Assembly: GCA_947476405.1 (NCBI GenBank)
Contig: CANJQG010000018.1
Span: 1 to 35,666, forward strand
Origin: Thiotrichales bacterium
Lineage (GTDB): Bacteria > Pseudomonadota > Gammaproteobacteria > Francisellales > CACEW01
Direction of reading: 5' to 3'
Length of the DNA: 35,666 bases
Positions within the stretch are counted from its first letter, which is position 1; each line of letters begins with the position of its first letter. The notes under the pieces were generated by a model. It did not search any database and had not been told where the DNA came from. It saw only the letters and a list, made by a program, of their open reading frames with translations. Shown here piece by piece: positions 23,184 through 30,838 of this stretch. Position numbers and translations under genes: made by a program.

Positions 23184-24668
23184 ATGACGACGATTGTATT
23201 TTTAGGGCCCTCTTTGAATCTTGGCGAAGCAAAAGCGATTTTGCCTGATGCTTTGTTTCTGTCGCCGATTGCCTGTGGTGACCTGATCCAAGTTCTGGAG
23301 TTGAAGCCTAAAAAAATCGTGATTATCGATGGCTATTTTGAGAATTGCGCATCGATCTGGCATAAAGAAATACTATATGCAATTAGTTGTGGCGTACTGG
23401 TCTATGGTGCTTCGAGCATGGGGGCATTGCGTGCGGCAGAATTATCTCAATTTGGCATGATTGGCATTGGGAGGATTTACGAGCAATATCAGTCTGGAGA
23501 GTTAATGGATGATGATGAGGTGGTTCTCACTCATTCTGTCGAACAGCTTGGCTTTGGCGGGTTCACTGTGCCTATGGTCAATGTCAGGGCTACTATTAAT
23601 CAGGCTGTGATTTCAGGGGTGATAGATAAAGATTCAGCTCGGGTGTTATTGCAGCAGGCAAAGGCAATGTATTATCAAGAAAGAAGCTTGGGTGCTTTGG
23701 AAAAAGAATGCAAAGATTTGAAGGGGGCTGAGTTTTTGTTTGAGTGGTGGAGGCGTGAGGGCTATGTTGATCAGAAAAAAATAGATGCGATATCAGTTTT
23801 AGAGGCAGTAAAGTTAGCCCCCATAGAGGCGAAGAGTTTAAAAGGGCTTGCCAATACGGCATTGTTGAGAAGCCTAAAAATTGAAAGTCTGACAAAAGGT
23901 TTTTATTTTTTTGACCATTTCCTTCCAGAAAGCTATAAGATAAGCCATTTTGGAAAGCTGTTTGGATCTAATTATGGATTGAGCAAGCAGCTTGCGAAAG
24001 CAATTGCTGTGGCGCACGAAATTGGCGTCTTGGAGTTTAGGGGGCAAGAGGTACTGCTCCTTAATACTGTTAATGACGCGATTGCTAGTAATTTTCTCAA
24101 GCTTTTGGATGTTGATTCAGAGAATGTAGTTGGCAAAAGGTCTTTGGAGCTGTTGGGCGATATTGTTGCGCGAGTGTATGCCGTATTAAAGCCGCATTAT
24201 GACACAGTGTTGCAAGATGAAATTCTCACAGTCACTAATGCCTTTTACAAGAAGAATAAGATTTGTTCTCAGGAAGATTTTGTTGAATGGTTGAAGGCGA
24301 AAAATATGGGGTTGGATGAGTTCAAGTTTGCTATGGAGCTGCTTTATTTTTATGACCATTTTATATTAAAGAATAATGCGTCTACTTTGTTTGTCGCGAA
24401 GAGCACTGAAGACGTCAATTATTTCAATGTTGCGCTTTCGTTAAATGGGTTGGATTACGAGATCATCTCTAGTCTTTGTAATAGACGTGCTGACTTGGTT
24501 CAAGTTAATAAAAATAAATTAGTTGAAGAGGGCGATTACTACGCCATCAGGCAAGATTTCAAAGATGCCCAGGAAATGAGGCGTGCCCTTGAAAATTTAG
24601 CTAATTTGGATCTAAGCGCGCTAAACGCTTGGAAGCCAGTGTCATGGCAGCTGAAATACACAGCGTGA
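23184..24668 (+). CDS. TfuA-domain protein with long C-terminal extension
   Basis: A 494-residue protein. The first about 220 residues are a TfuA domain: IVFLGPSLNLGEAKAILPDA at the start, PKKIVIIDGYFEN, and GASSMGALRAAELSQFGMIG near 75-95, followed by the acidic DDDEVVLTH. TfuA proteins act with YcaO in thioamide formation, and are thought to deliver or help release sulfur from its donor. The remaining about 270 residues are mostly helical, with LKPHYDTVLQDEILTVTNAF and VEWLKAKNMGLDEFKFAMEL, and no domain I recognise. They may bind the peptide or the sulfur carrier. The ATG follows the YcaO stop without a gap. The last 68 bases overlap the convergent peptide-transporter gene on the other strand. 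Confidence 0.9.
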   Translation: MTTIVFLGPSLNLGEAKAILPDALFLSPIACGDLIQVLELKPKKIVIIDGYFENCASIWHKEILYAISCGVLVYGASSMGALRAAELSQFGMIGIGRIYEQYQSGELMDDDEVVLTHSVEQLGFGGFTVPMVNVRATINQAVISGVIDKDSARVLLQQAKAMYYQERSLGALEKECKDLKGAEFLFEWWRREGYVDQKKIDAISVLEAVKLAPIEAKSLKGLANTALLRSLKIESLTKGFYFFDHFLPESYKISHFGKLFGSNYGLSKQLAKAIAVAHEIGVLEFRGQEVLLLNTVNDAIASNFLKLLDVDSENVVGKRSLELLGDIVARVYAVLKPHYDTVLQDEILTVTNAFYKKNKICSQEDFVEWLKAKNMGLDEFKFAMELLYFYDHFILKNNASTLFVAKSTEDVNYFNVALSLNGLDYEIISSLCNRRADLVQVNKNKLVEEGDYYAIRQDFKDAQEMRRALENLANLDLSALNAWKPVSWQLKYTA

Positions 24669-25998
24669 CTCCCCCAACCAGTATAAACATGGAAAAATAG
24701 GCGTTATGCTCTGAGCCTGTAATATTCATCAGTTTTGCAATCAGGGAAGAGGCATACGCGGAGTAGCCGATAAATAAGTACCACAGCCCCATGAAAATGC
24801 CGTGCTGTTTTTCAGGTGCCAGATAAGTCACGGCTGAGGTAACGATGGGGCCGATCGCCAACTCACCAATTGCCAAAACCAGGAGGCTAATCAAAATGAG
24901 CAGCATCTGGTAATGAAACTGATTGGGAACGATTGCGCTCAGTGCCAAAATAATAAAGCTAGCCGCGGCAAGGTACAGACTCAGGTTGATTCTGCTAATT
25001 AGCGCAGAAGATCGGCCATTTTTTTGTGAATGTTTAGTCCAGTATTTGGCGAGGAATGGTGCGCTGAGGATGATAAGCAGGGGATATAAAGACATAAAAT
25101 ATTGCGATGGGATGGTGAAGCCGAATAATTTGGTGTTCACATCTTCCGTGATATACAGCAAGAGCGTGCTGGAGACCTGCAGACTGACTGCGTAGAAGAA
25201 TAGTCCAAAGCACATTGCCAAAATGAGAAGCGCCAGTTTTCTTTTGTCCAGTTTGGGGAGTGGTTTAATCAGGTAAAGCAAATAAGAGGCTATGAGCAAT
25301 ACAGATATGGCAATCAGTACATTAAAGTATTGATTGAATTGAAAGCAGAAATAGACTCCGGCGCAAAGGCCAGCACCAATCAAAATCATTTTGGGGAGAA
25401 TGAATCTGCTGATGCGCTGAGCAGCCTGAGCTGCTTTTATGAAGTGTTTTAAACGCAGCAGATAAAATATCAAGCAGACCGTAAAGCCAATAATGCTTGC
25501 TGCAAATCCACATTTCCAGCCCAGTGTCAGTGCTAATGTGCCATATACGGCGGGGCCCGCAATGGCTCCCGCGTTCATGCTCGCATAATACAGGGTGAAT
25601 GCTGCATCTTTTTTATTGGGTTCTGTATTATAAAGAGAGCCAAACAAAACGGCGTTGTTGGACTTGAATAGCCCAATACCTGCAATGATCAGTGCAAAGC
25701 CCAGAAACAGCATATCTTGAGTATTGAATAGTAAAAAATAGTCGCCACAGAGAATGAGAAGAATGCCCAAAAGAACAAATTTATGCCGACAAGAAAAGCG
25801 ATCTGCAAAGTAGCCGCCAATAATGGGGGAAATAAAACCTAAGGATGAGTAAACTCCGTACAGTGTAATCGAGTGGTTTTTTGAAAAAAGAAACGAATCA
25901 ATCAGGTAAAGAATCAGTACCGATTGTATCCCATAGTAATTAAATCGATCGCAAAACTCACCGAAAATTAATGTGAACGCATCTTTCCTTTGTAGCAT
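24601..25998 (-). CDS. POT/PTR-family proton-dependent peptide transporter
   Basis: A 465-residue inner-membrane transporter of the major facilitator type with 12-14 hydrophobic helices. The first helix carries GEFCDRFNYYGIQ, matching the ExxERFxYYG proton-coupling motif of the POT family with Glu kept and the second acid as Asp. GGYFADRF and the paired Gly-rich helix ends are also typical. Known members import di- and tripeptides, a few other substrates. It converges tail to tail with the TfuA gene and overlaps it by 68 bases, which is unusual for bacterial convergent genes. Being next to a peptide-modifying operon, uptake or export of a processed short peptide is plausible but not shown. 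The start at 25998 has no obvious ribosome binding site. Confidence 0.88.
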   Translation of the reverse strand: MLQRKDAFTLIFGEFCDRFNYYGIQSVLILYLIDSFLFSKNHSITLYGVYSSLGFISPIIGGYFADRFSCRHKFVLLGILLILCGDYFLLFNTQDMLFLGFALIIAGIGLFKSNNAVLFGSLYNTEPNKKDAAFTLYYASMNAGAIAGPAVYGTLALTLGWKCGFAASIIGFTVCLIFYLLRLKHFIKAAQAAQRISRFILPKMILIGAGLCAGVYFCFQFNQYFNVLIAISVLLIASYLLYLIKPLPKLDKRKLALLILAMCFGLFFYAVSLQVSSTLLLYITEDVNTKLFGFTIPSQYFMSLYPLLIILSAPFLAKYWTKHSQKNGRSSALISRINLSLYLAAASFIILALSAIVPNQFHYQMLLILISLLVLAIGELAIGPIVTSAVTYLAPEKQHGIFMGLWYLFIGYSAYASSLIAKLMNITGSEHNAYFSMFILVGGVTLCISAAMTLASKRLARLDPN

Positions 25999-26293
25999 CT
26001 AGGTCATGCCAATTAAAAAGTCATGCTTTCATAGTAACATAAATATTTCATGGGTCATATAGAACAATCTGAATTTTATGGGAATATTATCTTGTCATGA
26101 ACGGATTAAATAAAACACATTATTTAAAAGATGTCTTTTTATATCGATAAAAAATATCATCTATTAAACTTTATTTATTATGCAATATGAAAGGAATCCA
26201 ATTTGCGCGAAGATGGCGATGTCAAAAAAACGTTACATTTTCTTGTTTTTAGCGTCTGGACAAGGAAACCTAAAAAATAATAAGGAGACTCAG
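25999..26293. other. Divergent intergenic region before the second RHH pair
   Basis: These 295 bases separate the POT transporter from the DLNDLD-type gene at 26294. An open frame runs into the gene from 26180, but its first 38 codons have no ribosome binding site and look unlike the protein that follows, so I treat them as leader. The region is strongly AT-rich, with no clear terminator and no promoter that I can position confidently. TAAGGAGACT at 26281-26290 is the ribosome binding site, and its last nine bases match 16400-16408 upstream of the first RHH gene. Confidence 0.5.
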
Positions 26294-26953
26294 GTGTTAA
26301 ACAATAATAACAATGTTGAACTTCAATGTAAAAGCAATACGGGCGATGTAGTGTCTATTTCAGGTGATGAAGATTTTCTGTTTATCGCCTATCACTCTAT
26401 GTTTAGCAGTGTCATGCACAATCTTGATTTTATCAATGGAAGCACTGACTTGAATGATTTGGACATGTTCTTGGAAAGCGTCCTTAAGTCTTATAAAATT
26501 GCGCAAATTACGACTCCAGAGCTTGAATTGTTTCAGTGTTTGGCGTTTGGTCTCTCATTAAAATATTCAGGCTGTGTTGATCCAAAGAATTATTTACGGT
26601 TTGCTGAAGAACTTGAAAGCGCCTATCAAGATATCTGCAAAATTAGCACCTGGATTAAGAGTTTATTTTCAGATCGTCAGGGTCCAAGCGCTGTATGCTT
26701 GTTCACTGTCTCTTCAAGTGGTGTGGTCGTATTAAAGTATAAAAAAGCTGGCGCTCGCAGTTATACTGATTTTCCAGTATCGCCCGCAAAATTTGATTTA
26801 GATAATTTCATTGAGTTTAGTTTGGCGACTGGTTCTCCGTTAACAAAAATGGACATTTACTCTGCAAAAGCAATTCATAATTTGATATGTGAAAATGTGA
26901 GATTTATTTGTGGGCTTGGCGAAATGGTCACAAAATACAACTTCCAGGCGTAA
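26294..26953 (+). CDS. Larger DLNDLD-type protein with two repeat units
   Basis: A protein of 219 residues and unknown family. Two segments resemble each other and the 117-residue protein at 17173. The first has GDEDFLFIAYHSMFSSVMHN then GSTDLNDLDMFLESVL and ITTPELELFQCLAF. The second has SAVCLFTVSSSGVVVLKYKK then FDLDNFIEFSLA and LTKMDIYSAKAIHNLI. Each is a beta-hairpin-like start, an acidic DLDxF turn and helices. There is no membrane segment. GTG at 26294 is preceded by AAGGAG at 6 bases, much better than the far upstream ATG at 26180. A double-RHH gene follows after 34 bases, so the order RHH-partner of the first locus is reversed here. Confidence 0.72.
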   Translation: MLNNNNNVELQCKSNTGDVVSISGDEDFLFIAYHSMFSSVMHNLDFINGSTDLNDLDMFLESVLKSYKIAQITTPELELFQCLAFGLSLKYSGCVDPKNYLRFAEELESAYQDICKISTWIKSLFSDRQGPSAVCLFTVSSSGVVVLKYKKAGARSYTDFPVSPAKFDLDNFIEFSLATGSPLTKMDIYSAKAIHNLICENVRFICGLGEMVTKYNFQA

Positions 26954-26987
26954 ACGAGTTATAAAAAAAATAAAGGAAAGCTCAATC

Positions 26988-27323
26988 ATGATCGGTCAAG
27001 AAAAAACAACGCTGACTTTTACAATCCCCTTGTATTTGCACGAAGAAATAAGCTGTAGGGCTAAGCCAGCCAAGCATGGTCATGCAAGTGAACTGCTCTC
27101 CCGTTTGGAAGAAAGTTTATCTATGTACCCCTGTATTTCAGAATCTTTCGGCGAAGTTCAAAAATTAAAATATCTGCTCAGTTCAAAAGATTTTGTGAAG
27201 AAAAGCAGCGTGCTTATGCCAGCAAATCTTCATCAAAAACTCAAGTGCGCTTCTGCGGATGCAGGGCATTCAATGAGTGTAGACCTGGCATTTAGGATTC
27301 AGAAAATCTATCGAGATCAGTAA
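26988..27323 (+). CDS. Short double ribbon-helix-helix protein
   Basis: A 111-residue protein made of two Arc-like units with little else. The first (about 7-43) has LTFTIPLYLHEEISCRAKPA then ASELLSRLEESL. The second (about 72-108) has SVLMPANLHQKLKCASADAG then HSMSVDLAFRI. The second is similar to the second RHH of the 265-residue protein: the P, the LK pair, AGHS and the final RI/RL line up. It lacks the long helical and charged C-terminus of that protein. The ATG at 26988 has AAAGGA 10 bases upstream; longer starts would run into the previous gene. It is coupled with the DLNDLD-type gene before it and ends two bases from the convergent VOC gene. DNA binding is likely; the target is unknown. 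Confidence 0.72.
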   Translation: MIGQEKTTLTFTIPLYLHEEISCRAKPAKHGHASELLSRLEESLSMYPCISESFGEVQKLKYLLSSKDFVKKSSVLMPANLHQKLKCASADAGHSMSVDLAFRIQKIYRDQ

Positions 27324-27325
27324 GT

Positions 27326-28042
27326 CTACCCTAAAATATCATCGCTCATCACAAAGTATTGACGATTCTCGCCAGTTTTGTCAGCCACCTGCGCAATTTT
27401 ATCGTGACGAATTTTTTCGCTTGTCGCCAGACGTTTCATTTCGTCGCAAAATTGTTCTTCACTCTCACAATGGAGCAGACCCAGGCTAATAATTTCATTG
27501 GGATTGGCGGCATTCTGTATATTGATCACGCGAGAGGGCCAATTAAAATAAGCATAGTGATGTTTATGACCTTCAGCGCTTAAGCATTCAATTGGTGGCT
27601 TCCAGGCCTCATAGAAATTTTCGAAGGTCTGGCCAGGTTTTAAAGTACGAGTCAAAATCACCACCACATTGGGATCCTGTACTTTTGCAGACTCACGCTC
27701 AATAAATTCAATACGATTGCCAAAAGGGTCAAAAATAAAGAATCGTTGTATCCCTGGAATGGGTCCAGCTTCAACAATATCAACGCCTTGAGCTTGAAAG
27801 TCCTCACGCAATTGCTGCAGGTTTTTTACGTGAATAGCAAAATGGCGCTCTTTATTCGCATCTGGAGTCGCATCAAAAGTCAGGTGAAGTTCCTGGTTGC
27901 CCAGCCTCAGCCATTTGGAGGCTTGGAAAGTGGAGGGATTGTGGATTTCTTCCAGCCCCAGAATCTGCGTGTAAAAATGCATGGCTGCGTTGATATCAGT
28001 GACTAAAATTTCGCAGTGGTGTATGCCTAAATAATTACTCAT
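27326..28042 (-). CDS. VOC (glyoxalase/bleomycin-resistance) family protein with extra C-terminal domain
   Basis: A 238-residue protein. The N-terminal VOC domain (about 1-115) begins GIHHCEILVTDINAAMHFYT, has HLTFDATPDANKERHFAIHV with the metal His, and ends FFIFDPFGNRIEFIE with the metal Glu. The C-terminal half, starting VVVILTRTLKPGQTFENFYE, resembles a ferredoxin-like alpha+beta barrel of the antibiotic-monooxygenase/NIPSNAP kind. VOC proteins can be metal-dependent isomerases, dioxygenases or drug-binding proteins. I chose ATG at 28042, which has GGGGG upstream, over a start 12 codons earlier. It is divergent from the HSL-like hydrolase. A resistance or detoxification role would suit the neighbouring genes but cannot be stated. 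Confidence 0.83.
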   Translation of the reverse strand: MSNYLGIHHCEILVTDINAAMHFYTQILGLEEIHNPSTFQASKWLRLGNQELHLTFDATPDANKERHFAIHVKNLQQLREDFQAQGVDIVEAGPIPGIQRFFIFDPFGNRIEFIERESAKVQDPNVVVILTRTLKPGQTFENFYEAWKPPIECLSAEGHKHHYAYFNWPSRVINIQNAANPNEIISLGLLHCESEEQFCDEMKRLATSEKIRHDKIAQVADKTGENRQYFVMSDDILG

Positions 28043-28063
28043 GTTGCCCCCTAGTAGTTGATT

Positions 28064-28091
28064 TTGACATTTTAGCAAAGTCTGATAAACT
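28064..28091 (+). promoter_or_regulatory. Candidate promoter for the HSL-like hydrolase
   Basis: Consensus TTGACA (28064-28069), a 16-base spacer and TAAACT (28086-28091) precede the ATG at 28124 by 32 bases. TACAAT at 28093-28098 is a weaker -10 alternative with a long spacer. Confidence 0.5.
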
Positions 28092-28123
28092 GTACAATAT
28101 CTTTACAGGAAAAGTGAACGTAC

Positions 28124-29038
28124 ATGAAAAAACTATCCAATGCCGAACAAAAATTTAAAGCGTATTTAGAAGAGAATCATATCAAGCCTTTTACTGCAGG
28201 AACTGAGGAAGAGGTAGTCAGAGAGGCGGCGTTATTCCAAGAGTGGGCCGGCCCGATGGCACTTTCTTTTGAAGAAGTGCTAGTCAAGGCGAGAGATGGT
28301 TTTCCTGTGCGTATGCGGGTTTTCAATCGAAAAAATCAGGGGCGAACACTGTTTTATTTACCTGGAAATGGGTATTGCGTGGCGCATAGTTTTGATGCCA
28401 ATACGGCAACAGCCTCCAGGATTGCTAAGGCTTCAGGTTGCAGAGTAGTGATCATTGATTTTCGCTTGATGCCAGAGTACGCATGGCCTACGCCGATTCA
28501 GGATGTAAAAGATGTCATCAATACTTGCATTCAAGATCAGATTCTTCCGGGCATTGATCCCAAACGTATTGTCCTTGGTGGATTAAGCGGAGGTGCGCAC
28601 GCCTCATTAATGTTGGCAACAGATCCTCAACGTGGGTTTGAGATCGAAAAATTATTGCTGGTCGGTGGCCCATATGATTTTACTTTTGCACAAAGAGGTG
28701 TTGCTGAAGATGAGGCTTTAGATTATATCTGTGTTCGTAAGACGCTAACCGATCTGGTGCAGTTTTGGGGATTAAGTGGACAAGACATGAAGAGTCCTGA
28801 ATTCTCCCCGCTGTTTTCACCGCACCTCAAAAACTTGCCGGAGACCTGGATTATTGTCGGAGAGTTTGACGGAATTCGCAGTGATTCCGAAGCGCTTTAT
28901 GCCAAATTAAAAGTATTAGGGGTAAATGTTTCAAAAGTCGTTTTGCCTGGTCAGACGCATAACAATAGCATTTTTCATAAAACCTGCGGGGATGAGAATG
29001 ATGCCGCATTGGTTTGCGCGAAATTGTTGCAGGGATAG
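28124..29038 (+). CDS. Alpha/beta hydrolase (HSL-like) with altered oxyanion motif
   Basis: A 304-residue hydrolase. The nucleophile elbow is GGLSG (152-156) with S155; the acid is in GEFDGIRSD and the His in GQTHNNS. These line up with the two tandem hydrolases of the first cluster, especially the ending GQTHN. The usual HGGG oxyanion hole is replaced by PGNG at 80-83 (LFYLPGNGYCVAHS), so the His is lost. Substitution there may change the substrate range but the triad remains. The next gene, a small monooxygenase, is 42 bases away on the same strand, so it may head the run of modification and efflux genes. The family call is firm; the substrate is unknown. Confidence 0.85.
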   Translation: MKKLSNAEQKFKAYLEENHIKPFTAGTEEEVVREAALFQEWAGPMALSFEEVLVKARDGFPVRMRVFNRKNQGRTLFYLPGNGYCVAHSFDANTATASRIAKASGCRVVIIDFRLMPEYAWPTPIQDVKDVINTCIQDQILPGIDPKRIVLGGLSGGAHASLMLATDPQRGFEIEKLLLVGGPYDFTFAQRGVAEDEALDYICVRKTLTDLVQFWGLSGQDMKSPEFSPLFSPHLKNLPETWIIVGEFDGIRSDSEALYAKLKVLGVNVSKVVLPGQTHNNSIFHKTCGDENDAALVCAKLLQG

Positions 29039-29080
29039 AAAGATCAGTTTAAATAGTGCCTAAAGTGGCAGGAGGAATCT

Positions 29081-29389
29081 ATGAAAATCAAAGGAGAGCA
29101 CCTAGTTTGCATCGCAAGATTAGTGCTAAATCCAGAGCATCTGGAAGAAGCAAAAACAATTTTTGCTGACTTAATGAGAAAAAGCACCAAAGAGGCGGGC
29201 TGCGTGCGTTATGAGCTGCATCAAAACATGGAAAATCCGCTGGAATTCACCTTTATCGATCGTTTTGAAAACGAGAAGGCCTTTGATTTTCACTGTGCAC
29301 AGGAATATGCGGTACACTATTTTGATGAAGTATTGCCGCCCCTTTGTGATGAATTCGAAATCAGCATTCATCGGGAAGTGGAGTTTTAA
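29081..29389 (+). CDS. Antibiotic biosynthesis monooxygenase (ABM) family protein
   Basis: A 102-residue ferredoxin-like alpha/beta-barrel protein. The segments CIARLVLNPEHLEEAKTIFA, STKEAGCVRYELHQNMENP and FTFIDRFENEKAFDFHCAQE match the ABM/quinol monooxygenase (YgiN-like) pattern: a strand, a helix, then the GC-x-Y-x-L strand and the F...E..W/FD-x-H motif. The family includes cofactor-free oxygenases on quinones and polyketides and proteins without shown activity. The GNAT gene begins at the next base after its stop, so they are tightly coupled. A GAGG-like site precedes the start. It could be a tailoring enzyme or oxidative detoxification. Confidence 0.85.
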   Translation: MKIKGEHLVCIARLVLNPEHLEEAKTIFADLMRKSTKEAGCVRYELHQNMENPLEFTFIDRFENEKAFDFHCAQEYAVHYFDEVLPPLCDEFEISIHREVEF

Positions 29390-29845
29390 ATGTTAATCTA
29401 TCGCAAAGCCACAGAGTCAGACTTAAAACACATTGTTCAGCTCCTGCAGGAAGATGATCTCGGTGCCACGAGAGAGCATCTGACAGAAATATTGGATCCG
29501 CGCTATGTAGAAGCATTCTATTTGATCGATCGAGATCCTCAACAATATTTGATGGTGGTGGAGATGGCAAAAGAAATCATTGCCACCTGTCATCTGACCA
29601 TTATGCCATCACTGACCTTTACAGGCTCCACCCGTATGCAGATTGAAGCAGTGCGGGTTGCAGGCTCGATGCGCGGGCAAAAAATTGGCGAACAGATGAT
29701 GCAGGAAGCCATCGCCTATGGAAAACACAGAGGTGCGAGTATCATTCAGTTGACCACTAATAAAAAGCGGCCTCGTGCCAAGCAATTTTATGAGCGCCTA
29801 GGCTTTGAGGCCAGTCATGAAGGGATGAAGCTGTATTTGCGGTAA
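29390..29845 (+). CDS. GNAT-family N-acetyltransferase
   Basis: A 151-residue GNAT enzyme that moves an acetyl group from acetyl-CoA to an amine. Motif A, the CoA pyrophosphate loop, is RVAGSMRGQKIGEQMMQEAI (Q/RxxGxG/A form). Earlier strands are TCHLTIMPSLTFTGS and QIEAVRV, and the end is AKQFYERLGFEASHEGMKLY, the common C-terminal strand-helix. It starts immediately after the ABM stop and is followed 12 bases later by the aminoglycoside-phosphotransferase-like gene. Substrate unknown; small-molecule inactivation fits the neighbours, though GNATs of this size have many roles. Confidence 0.88.
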   Translation: MLIYRKATESDLKHIVQLLQEDDLGATREHLTEILDPRYVEAFYLIDRDPQQYLMVVEMAKEIIATCHLTIMPSLTFTGSTRMQIEAVRVAGSMRGQKIGEQMMQEAIAYGKHRGASIIQLTTNKKRPRAKQFYERLGFEASHEGMKLYLR

Positions 29846-29857
29846 AAGGAGTTTTGT

Positions 29858-30838
29858 GTGCATGCAAGTATAGATGAAATGGTTGAGTGGGCTCAGGCGT
29901 ACTTCGCGCGGCAGAGTGAGCTACTTCAAGGCTTTGAAGAAGTCAGAATTATGCCTTGGTCACAGGTCTATCGCATCACCATATCCAAGCATAAAGTGAT
30001 TTATCTAAAACACATGTCGCCCCCTTTTGCGATTGAGGCCAGACTTCTGCAATATTGGGCGCGTCAACAGAATAATCAAGTGCCAAAAATCCTGGCTGCC
30101 AATGCCGATTTAAACTGCTTTTTGATGGAAGACAGCGGCGAATGTTTGCGTCCCCTTTTAAAAGAAAATTATCGTATGGAGTGGGTCTGCAAGGCTCTGC
30201 AATCCTATGCAAAGCTGCAACAGCATGAGGTTCAGAATCTCAATAAGCTGCTTGCACTGGGTGTTCCAGATTGGCGCTTAGCAAAGTTGCCTGGGTTATA
30301 TGCTGAATTGATTGGCCGAACGGCATTTTTAAAAGCAGAAGGTCTGAGTGATCAGGAGATTCAATCTCTACACGACTTGAAGCCAAAAGTGGCAGAGATG
30401 TGTCAGCGACTATCAGCCTTTCCCGTTCCTGAAACCCTTGAACACGGCGATTTTCAGGATAACAATATTTTGTTGCAGGGTGATCGCCTGATCGTCAATG
30501 ATTGGGGTGATGCGGTGATTTCGCATCCTTTCTTTTCTCTGGTCTCATTTTTGGATAGTGCGCGACGAAATCATGGCATTTTAGAAGGCTCTGCTGAGGT
30601 GCATTCAAAATTACGTGATACTTATTTGGATGCTTGGCTTGAGTATGCCTCCAAGGACAAAATTATGGAGTGCTTTGAGTTGGCTCAGCACTTGGGAGCG
30701 ATCAAATTTGCCATCAGTTTTTATCGCGTAGCGCTTTGTCCAGGTATGGAAAATTTAGCGCAATATCAAGGCACCATCGCGGCGGCGTTACGTCGAATGA
30801 GCAGAGAGGGCTTTTGCTATGCAAAAATCAACTCTTAA
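29858..30838 (+). CDS. Aminoglycoside phosphotransferase (APH)-family kinase
   Basis: A 326-residue APH/choline-kinase-fold protein. The Brenner motif HGDFQDNN starts at H196 with catalytic D198 and N203, and the metal-binding DWGD begins at D215 in place of the usual D-x-D/DWE. The N-lobe has VIYLKHMSP, probably the ATP lysine strand. GTG at 29858 is preceded by AAGGAG at 6 bases, supporting this start. It overlaps the following MFS exporter by 20 bases. The family includes antibiotic kinases, homoserine and choline kinases; the substrate is not set by motif. Coupled to exporters and an acetyltransferase, a self-resistance role is reasonable but unproven. Confidence 0.88.
   Translation: MHASIDEMVEWAQAYFARQSELLQGFEEVRIMPWSQVYRITISKHKVIYLKHMSPPFAIEARLLQYWARQQNNQVPKILAANADLNCFLMEDSGECLRPLLKENYRMEWVCKALQSYAKLQQHEVQNLNKLLALGVPDWRLAKLPGLYAELIGRTAFLKAEGLSDQEIQSLHDLKPKVAEMCQRLSAFPVPETLEHGDFQDNNILLQGDRLIVNDWGDAVISHPFFSLVSFLDSARRNHGILEGSAEVHSKLRDTYLDAWLEYASKDKIMECFELAQHLGAIKFAISFYRVALCPGMENLAQYQGTIAAALRRMSREGFCYAKINS

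Noticed and set aside
26180..26293. In-frame N-terminal extension of the DLNDLD-type protein from an ATG at 26180
   Set aside because: No ribosome binding site near 26180, the extra 38 residues look unlike the protein, and an AAGGAG site stands 6 bases before the GTG at 26294.
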